From: Endomychus coccineus
Lineage: Eukaryota; Arthropoda; Insecta; Coleoptera; Endomychidae
DNA: 64,000 nt
Direction of reading: 5' to 3'
Assembly: GCA_958510875.1 (NCBI GenBank)
Contig: OY294068.1
Coordinates: 32,716,297-32,780,296, forward strand
The position numbers and the translations under genes are program-made. The notes beneath the pieces were generated by a model. It had not been told where the DNA came from. It was given only the letters and a program-made list of their open reading frames with translations, and did not search any database. Shown here piece by piece: positions 58,060 through 64,000 of the stretch (its first letter is position 1; every line of letters begins with the position of its first letter).

Positions 58060-59935
58060 CATAAATCGTGATTTATTTTTGATACAGAAGAAATATGGAC
58101 AACCTCTTTGAATTTTGAATTAACACTAAGTCATAAACACAAGTGCTTTTATTGCAAGTAACGTGTTATTGCAAACGGTACCAACAATATTTCCAACTTT
58201 ACAATCCAAAAATGGCTTAATATGGGATCTCATCAAAAAAAAGTATCATATTATTTTCATTTTTATTTTAAAATTTAAATTAATTTTGGGAGTATGTAAG
58301 GAAGATTTGTCTTTCTTTAACTACCATATCGGAAAAGTACAAATTAAAAACTATCCTTATAGTTGTTGGACGCGGCAAAATTAAAACATTTGAACCTTAT
58401 TAGTTTGAACGCGGATAAATGTAATATAACCGTCATAATGCATAGAAATGACCTACGAAAACGAAATAGGAAATCTATTAAATGATCAAACAACTTACAA
58501 AAATTAAAATCTGACCATACATTATCAGTATAAAATGACATGAATAAATTAATAAATAAATGGTACAAAAATAAGATAATCCCTATTGAATTGAAAAATA
58601 ATTCAAATTGCCATAATGGACAAGCACCTTACATCTATGGGTTTTCGAAACTACATAAAAGTTAAGACCAATTGTAAGTAATATTGGAGCACCTAATACC
58701 TACAATTTATCAAAATGTATCAACAATATAATAGGAAAAAATTAATTTTATGTGAAAGGCTCATGGCTTTTTAATGAATTTATGAAAAATCAATCCGTAC
58801 CCGTAGGTCATCTATTAATTTCTTCGGACGTTGTTTCTTTATTTACAAATATACCAGTTGTTTTGGCATTGAGTAGCATCAAAAAAACGTTGGGCGGAGA
58901 TTAAAAACCACACTCCTCTAGATCAATCTGAATTTAAGTGAAATGCAGTAAAGTTTTGTTTAGAATGCACTTATTTTCAATATGGTGAGCAATATTTTGG
59001 GCAAATATTCGGCACAGAAATGGTCAATGATCTCCTATTTCAGCTACTATTACTAACTTAGCTATGGAATCTGTAATAAATTCATTAGATTTTGAACCCG
59101 AATTCTTTAAACGGAATGTAGATGATTGCCTAATGTGTTTTCCCAATGATAAAATTCAGTACGTGATTAATAAGTTCAACAATTTCCACTGTAAACTTCA
59201 ATTTACTTGTGAAATAGAAGTGTACAAAAACATAAATTTCCTAGATATGAACATTAGGCATGATGCAGATGGAAAAATAAAAACTTCATGGTTTACTAAA
59301 GAAGTTTGGTCTTAGCGATATCTTCACTTCAATTCCCTTGCACCAACAAGTTATAAAAAAATTTGATTACAAAAATGTTAATATTTTAACTCTGGAAACC
59401 AATTATTACAAAAGATCTATTCTGGAGATGATTCACATAAGACGTGACTCCAAGTCTTTAAATCATAGAACAGATATTCAATCATTAAGTCAGATTTATA
59501 CTAGTTTAATTAACTAAAACACTTGCCAATTCCTACATGCGTCTTCATAATGTTAAAAGTACATTTTAGGTAGTGCTCAAATAGCAATATTTCTAATAAG
59601 ATCTGACAACCTTTTTTATTACCTCATAAATCTTCAACATCTGGTTCGACATTGGATACTCGAGCGTTATTTTTGGTTCAGTCCTTCAGTCGTATCACAT
59701 TCTTTGATTTGATATGACTTCTAAGTATATGAGAACATTGCTAAGCAGCGGATTCTTGATTCATATAATTAAAACATTAATGTGTTATAATTTCGATTAC
59801 TCGTGTTCCTGTTCGTTTCGGCGACTTGGGATTTTCAATTGAAATTTGTGCGATATGGACACCTTGTAATGATGCAAATAATAAGTGTGTATGTGTTAGT
59901 GTGACCTATTTCCCGAGAATTTATATATAATTTGC
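58060..59935 (+). mobile_element. PLE-A, longest copy: reverse transcriptase, C-terminal tail and 3' UTR (endonuclease deleted)
   Basis: The reverse transcriptase is followed directly at about 59365 by the C-terminal tail (NYYKRSILEMIHIRRDSKSL) and the PLE-A 3' UTR. The GIY-YIG domain is absent from the joint. In the 3' UTR the hammerhead region is also deleted: CACCTTGTAATGATGCAAAT joins to GTGTATGTGTTAGTGTGACC. This copy links the hammerhead-bearing 3' ends elsewhere in the window to a PLE polymerase. Confidence 0.85.
58380..59320 (+). pseudogene. Penelope-like reverse transcriptase, frameshifted
   Basis: Blocks in order: NITVIMHRND (about 58425); YIYGFSKLHKS (about 58630), the GLPKIHK motif; NIGAPTYNLSKCINNIIGK (about 58682); SSDVVSLFTNIPVVLALSSI (about 58820-58880), the first catalytic Asp; ECTYFQYGEQYFGQIFGTEM (about 58965-59020); and the open frame 59064-59315 with FFKRNVDDCLMCFPNDKIQY (VDD catalytic pair), then INFLDMNIRHDADGKIKTSW. 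These are the standard Penelope/Neptune RT motifs. Internal stops prevent function. Confidence 0.88.
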
Positions 59936-60555
59936 AGAATATCTATACCTTTCCTGCAGTCGTGCAGTGCAATCTGTTCCTATAGGAACCAAAATTTTAA
60001 AATTCCAAATAGATAATAATTTTCACAGTTCACCTGAGCGAAATATAATATATTCAATTACGATAGTAATAAGGAGTAAGGTTTACGAATTACGACATAT
60101 ACCAACATCGTAACTTGTAAGAACATAATAACTTAATAACATTTTCGACGTGTGTTTATTGTTTCATTTTCATAGATAAACAGATAACGCTATAGACTTT
60201 ATAAGAAGAATTGCGTCAATTCGATTTATTTGAAGGGTGCATTGAGTCGTTTTTTCTTTTTCATATTCCCCCGATGCAGGTTGAACTTTGAATTCGATAC
60301 AGCCAGATGATGGATATTCGATCTGAAACAATCACACTTACCATGCGCGCAGCTTCGGCATCAATGTCACGATGATATCTCTAGATCCTTGTCGACCAAA
60401 GTGTATAATATCATACACTTTGGCCGCAACCTTGTTGATTCAGCATGATATGTTATTATATAGCAATATAGCATCGTTATTCTGGTAAATATTGTTGCTG
60501 CAATCATCAGAGTTAACTAAATCAGAAAACAAAATGTACCTGCTTAAATACTATT
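59936..60555. other. Unannotated interval
   Basis: No coding motif found; TATAATATCATACACTTTGG near 60405 sits in a short imperfect inverted repeat (CCAAAGTGTATAATATCATACACTTTGG). Confidence 0.5.
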
Positions 60556-61340
60556 TGGGGTTAATTATGACTTACTCTCAGTTGGAAATAAATCTGAATA
60601 TAATTTCCATTCCTTCTAAAGTACCTAGACATTACGCCCATAATGTAATTTAAAAGTAATAAACTTTCTTGAGAAATGGTGTATTTACCTGTATTTAAGA
60701 TATGTTCTGCTAATGATGATTTTTCACTATTATTTTTCTTTAAATAGTAGCCTAGTAAATGGAACCCAAAATCTGCCTGACTAACTATTTTTTTTTTCTT
60801 ATGTGCCGATTTTCATCTGTGAGGACTCATTCGATTCGTCTTGACACCTAGATCAAAGCTTACCACTTTTGGCCCTTGACAAGGTCCAAATTATCCGAAA
60901 ATAACTCGAATGTCGAATATTTAGGAAATTTTAATTTTTTGTTAAATTGTTAATTAACAAATTGTTTATGTATTAACGAATTGTTACTCATGAACATTGA
61001 ATAAACACTGTTTATTGGTCAAATAAATGAGAACATACACTCTAACTGCTTAAAATCAATGGAAAATGGCGTTTAAAATATTTTTTCACACTATGTAGTG
61101 TTTATTAATAGAATAAAAAAATTGTCAAGACGAATCGAATGAGCCCTCACAGATCAAAATTGGTCTATATGAAAAAAAATTTGTAATCAAGTCCCCCGTT
61201 CACAGAACTATAGGCGAAATGTTCTTTATAACGAGTTACAATGTTTCTTCTAGAATGACCCAGATAGCATTTGACACAGAATTAATTTTGTAAATTCCAG
61301 ATTTGTCGACTCTCCATGATTTCGTGACAAAATCAAACAT
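60556..61340 (-). pseudogene. PLE1-like GIY-YIG endonuclease fragment, interrupted
   Basis: Minus strand: INCVKCYLGHSRRNIVTRYK-like sequence (61320-61213) and, after an insertion of about 460 bp, AEHILNTG...ISQESLLLL-like sequence (60747-60640). It matches 38650-38940. The usual VGQT motif is changed to LGHS. Joining across the insertion restores the order seen in other copies. Confidence 0.75.
60748..61210. mobile_element. MITE-like insertion inside the GIY-YIG fragment
   Basis: Interrupts the PLE reading frame. Internal inverted repeats ATTCGATTCGTCTTGACA (60830-60847) and the complement near 61125-61160 pair over about 35 bp (CTGTGAGG-CTCATTCGATTC). No coding capacity. Short TAG repeats at the junctions are too small to prove a target duplication. 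Confidence 0.6.
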
Positions 61341-61344
61341 TACT

Positions 61345-62480
61345 TATGATAAAATGGTATCCCTTTCGACTGACGGGGCGCGATGATGGGCAAAAAAAAT
61401 GAATTAGTAATGAGAAAAAGGGATTAGAATGCTAGGTTTATTATCTTATCAATGCATAATTCCCAACAGCCCATTGTGGGAAATGTATTGCTACTCTGAA
61501 AGAATGGGTGTATGCAACCGTACTTTTACCCCATGGGGTGCAGAAATTTTTCCTGCAACTTAACAAGCCGGTTGGACGCAGATGAAGTATTGAGATATTG
61601 AGATTTCGCCAATGGATTTCACACAACCAGATAGTTGGAATGAATAAAATACCCTAGTAGGCAATCAGCGTCAAGGTGTCATTAACCTCTTCATATCATA
61701 ATACAATTCAAAGTAAACCTTTCGTTATTCTCGGTGGCCCAAGAGGTAAAGCAGTTAATATGTTTTTGCTTCCAATAATAGCGTAGGTTCAAAACATCCA
61801 AGCGGCAAGATTTAGTTAGTTTGTTAATTTTTTAACGGGTTAGTTTATTACATTTTTGATATTTTCGGCTATATTAGATTAGTAGGTTATTTGAAATGTG
61901 ATTGATTGATTAATGTCTCAACATACAATTTGAAATCCTTGCTAGTTCAACAGTTCAAGAAGTTTGTTATCAAAATGTGATTCGGCGAATTCTGACTTAT
62001 GCAATACAACAATATTCGTTGGCCAAATGAAGGTCAAGTGATTGAACGTTTATGGCAAATAACAGAACAAGTAACTTCCTTTTTAGACAACTTGGATACG
62101 CAGGAAGTACTTCCTGTTTCTAACAACTGAGAGACATTCTGAAATATTTAAATGCGCTCAATACCAAATCACAATGGGAAATTGATATGTGATCTGATAC
62201 AGAGTGTGTCTGCTTTTCGTCGTAAGCTGGACATGTTTGAAGAAGATATTGCAAATCAAGAATTATTAATTTTACAAGAATTCTTGAATATAAAAAGAAG
62301 AATTCTGAAATAGATGTGCAGTGTTTTTATGTCAAATATTGGAAAGGAATTTGCAACAAGATTTCAAGACTTTGCGTAGAAATAGCGAAGTTGTTGCAAT
62401 TCTTAAAATCGCCTTATGAAGCTTCTGTAATGGCAGAATGAATTTGGCTGCGAACTTGTTTATAGTCGAGGAAAAAAAGC
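61345..62480 (+). pseudogene. hAT transposase related to GTF2IRD2/ZBED-type, decayed
   Basis: DKMVSLSTDGA at about 61346-61378 matches the S-x-T-D-G-A catalytic block of this hAT lineage. Downstream, GKLICDLIQSVSAFRRKLDM (about 62178-62240) with FEEDIANQELL, and NIGKEFATRFQDF (about 62338-62380), match the later helical insertion region. About 450 bp in the middle are unrecognisable. Stops and frameshifts throughout; termini not identified. Confidence 0.7.
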
Positions 62481-62829
62481 AGAAAAAAACCAAAGTAAAA
62501 AGAAATTCGGCAGCACCGATTTTGATGATTTAAAAAAAATTAATTCTATAAGTCATTTGAAAAAAATTGAACTAGTTTATTTTTTCATGATATGCATTTT
62601 AGCATTTCTACGGAGGGAAATGCTTTTTTTATTCATTTTCAGGAGATAATATCAAAAATGTTGAAAAAAATGACCAAATATAGGCAAAATTTCTTACTCG
62701 GGTTTTTTTGGCGCCGCTGAACACGATTCCAGATTCGAAATATCACGCATCCTGGTACTATCGTCAATTCCAGGTTATTCGTGAAATTATCTTTTGGAAT
62801 GGGATGAAACTTGTGAGGGAGGTCCTTTT

Positions 62830-63130
62830 AAGGTTGCTGGTTGTGACCGTGACCCTCTATAGTCAGTAATGAAGTTTGATTACTGTGCAGAAGGTATTTT
62901 TTGCCGACATCACAGACCTATTTATAAGATTCATCGTCGATTGATTCCGACTCCAGAATCGTGATCGGCGCCCCAAAAAAAAACAGAGATATAAATTAAT
63001 TCGGCTGCATTTTAGAGCATATTGAAAAACAATCCATGGAGATGACCTAGGTCATCAGGGTATCCTCATCACCAGATGACCATTGAGGGTTATGGTCACA
63101 ATTTGCAGGTGGGAGTGTTTCTGGCTCAGG
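62830..63130. other. Spacer of the inverted repeat, satellite-like
   Basis: GTGATCGGCGCCCCAAAAAA at 62961-62980 is an approximate complement of TTTTTTTGGCGCCGCTGAAC at 62703-62722. Otherwise no feature. Confidence 0.5.
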
Positions 63131-63143
63131 TCGATTTGAAATT

Positions 63144-63640
63144 TTAAGTGTATTTCTTTATGGCTTTTTGAATGTTATAATGGGAGAAATTGTTTGATAA
63201 TAAGGCAGATGATAGATGTTTTAATTCTGATTTTAAGGATTGAGGCTGAGATAGGTTGACAGCTCTATGGACCAGGGAGTTTATGACAGATTGCTTTTGG
63301 GCAGGGTGGTGGTGGAAAAGACCATTGAGGTATCTATCGGTATGTGTGGGTTTCCGATACACAGAATGTCCTAAAATACCGCCAGTCTGTCGACTAATCA
63401 ATACATCCAGGAACGGGAGTGAACCTCGCGATTCGATTTCCATGGTGAAACGGATATTAGGATGTAATGAATTTAAATGATTGAGGAAGGGAACAAGCTT
63501 TTCGCGACCATGTTGCCAAATAACGAAAGTATCGTCGACATATCTAAACCAACATTTCGGCTGGAGAACAGATGAGTCAATGGCATCTTGTTCCCTCACT
63601 AGTTTCATCTCATTCCAAAAGATAATTTCACGAATTCCCT
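63144..63640 (-). pseudogene. PLE3 reverse transcriptase, C-terminal part (longest open PLE frame in the window)
   Basis: Open from 63608 to 63144 on the minus strand (154 codons). FRYVDDTFVIWQHGREKLVP holds the catalytic Y-V-D-D. It is followed by LNSLHPNIRFTMEIESRGSL, PFLDVLISRQTGG and YRKPTHTDRYLNGLFHHHPA, the conserved PLE thumb. The N-terminal RT blocks and the GIY-YIG nuclease are absent because the inverted repeat begins at about 63605. The frame is unbroken, so this is a younger insertion than the other PLE copies. It is a third family, distinct from PLE-A, PLE1 and PLE2. Confidence 0.88.
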
Positions 63641-64000
63641 GGAGACGACGGAATCGCGATCAGCAACCCCAAAAACCTACAAGTAAGAAATTCTGGCCTA
63701 TTTTGGCTACATTTGGCCATTTTTAAACATTTTTAATATTATCTCCTAAAAATGCTTTCAAAAAGATGCATTTTCCTCTGTAGACGTGCTAAAATGCATT
63801 TCATGAAAACTGGTAACTTTTTTCTAAATGACTTATAGAATCGATTTAAAAAAATTCTTAAAAATCGGTTTTCTCTATTTTTCTTCTACCTTTTCCACTT
63901 TATTTCCTCGACTATACTTCAAATGGAGATATACGACTTTCAAAAAGATATTTCCTTGCAAATCTATAAAACTATCCACTGAAGAATTTTGGTGGAAACA

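Larger units (their letters stand above)
62464..63916. repeat. Large inverted repeat (about 340-bp arms) enclosing a PLE3 fragment
   Basis: 62464-62820 and 63605-63916 are imperfect complements (TAGTCGAGGAAA, TCTATAAGTCATTTGA, ATGCATTTTAGCA, AGGAGATAATAT, AATTATCTTTTGGAATG). The arms end inside PLE3 coding sequence on both sides (GGGATGAAACTTGTGAGGGA on the left, GAGATGAAACTAGTGAGGGA on the minus strand), so the repeat includes the start of the PLE fragment. Confidence 0.8.

Overview
This window is a mosaic of transposable-element remnants from an AT-rich eukaryotic genome. It is most likely an arthropod, probably an insect with a large repeat-rich genome. The evidence is the element content: Penelope-like elements (PLEs) with hammerhead motifs, CR1/Jockey-like and R4/Dong-like LINEs, several hAT lineages, mariner/Tc1-type DDE elements, a Ty3/Gypsy scrap and a Crypton-like tyrosine recombinase. 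I see no bacterial-type operons, CRISPR array, rRNA or convincing tRNA. No intact host gene is visible. One decayed reading frame near 50.3-50.8 kb does not look like a transposon I know. Species cannot be assigned from the sequence alone.

Layout. 1-2048: mariner-like element with very long inverted repeats. 2245-4019: LINE split by a PLE insertion with a 13-bp target duplication. 5.0-5.6 kb: Gypsy integrase scrap, then a small MITE. 6.8-8.65 kb (minus): R4-like LINE. 8.9-9.7 kb: repeat C. 10.8-11.0 kb: MITE F. 13.1 kb: LINE endonuclease scrap. 16.57-20.05 kb: PLE-A pair, one copy interrupted by a ZMYM/DUF4371-type hAT with perfect 8-bp target duplications. 21.2-22.1 kb: long-TIR foldback. 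23.2-23.5 kb: DDE N-terminus cut by PLE-A. 23.9-31.8 kb: two copies of repeat B (possible LTR); the second is interrupted by a tyrosine-recombinase element cluster (26.03-29.71 kb) and by a 1.2-kb inverted-repeat element (30.04-31.27 kb). 34.4-35.3 kb: large palindrome. 38.5-41.7 kb: PLE1 copies in opposite orientations. 41.7-43.4 and 47.8-49.4 kb: an inverted pair of hAT deletion derivatives. 43.4-46.1 kb: PLE2 head-to-head pair containing a GC-richer DNA transposon. 46.6-47.4 kb: satellite-like tandem repeat. 49.6-50.1 kb: Tc1/IS630-type DDE fragment. 52.2-57.6 kb: further hAT, PLE-A and repeat B, with a second ZMYM-type hAT. 58.1-59.9 kb: PLE-A reverse transcriptase. 60.6-61.3 kb: interrupted GIY-YIG endonuclease. 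61.3-62.5 kb: GTF2IRD2-like hAT. 62.5-63.9 kb: inverted repeat around a PLE3 reverse transcriptase.

The parts do not form a pathway; their relationships are insertional. hAT sits in PLE-A, PLE-A sits in a LINE, the tyrosine-recombinase element sits in repeat B, and repeat C sits inside both the tyrosine-recombinase element and a foldback. The two most interesting signals are the tyrosine-recombinase element with terminal inverted repeats and internally deleted derivatives (26.0-29.7 kb), and the repeated hammerhead-ribozyme motifs in the PLE 3' regions. All repeat boundaries were read by eye and are approximate unless a target duplication is given.
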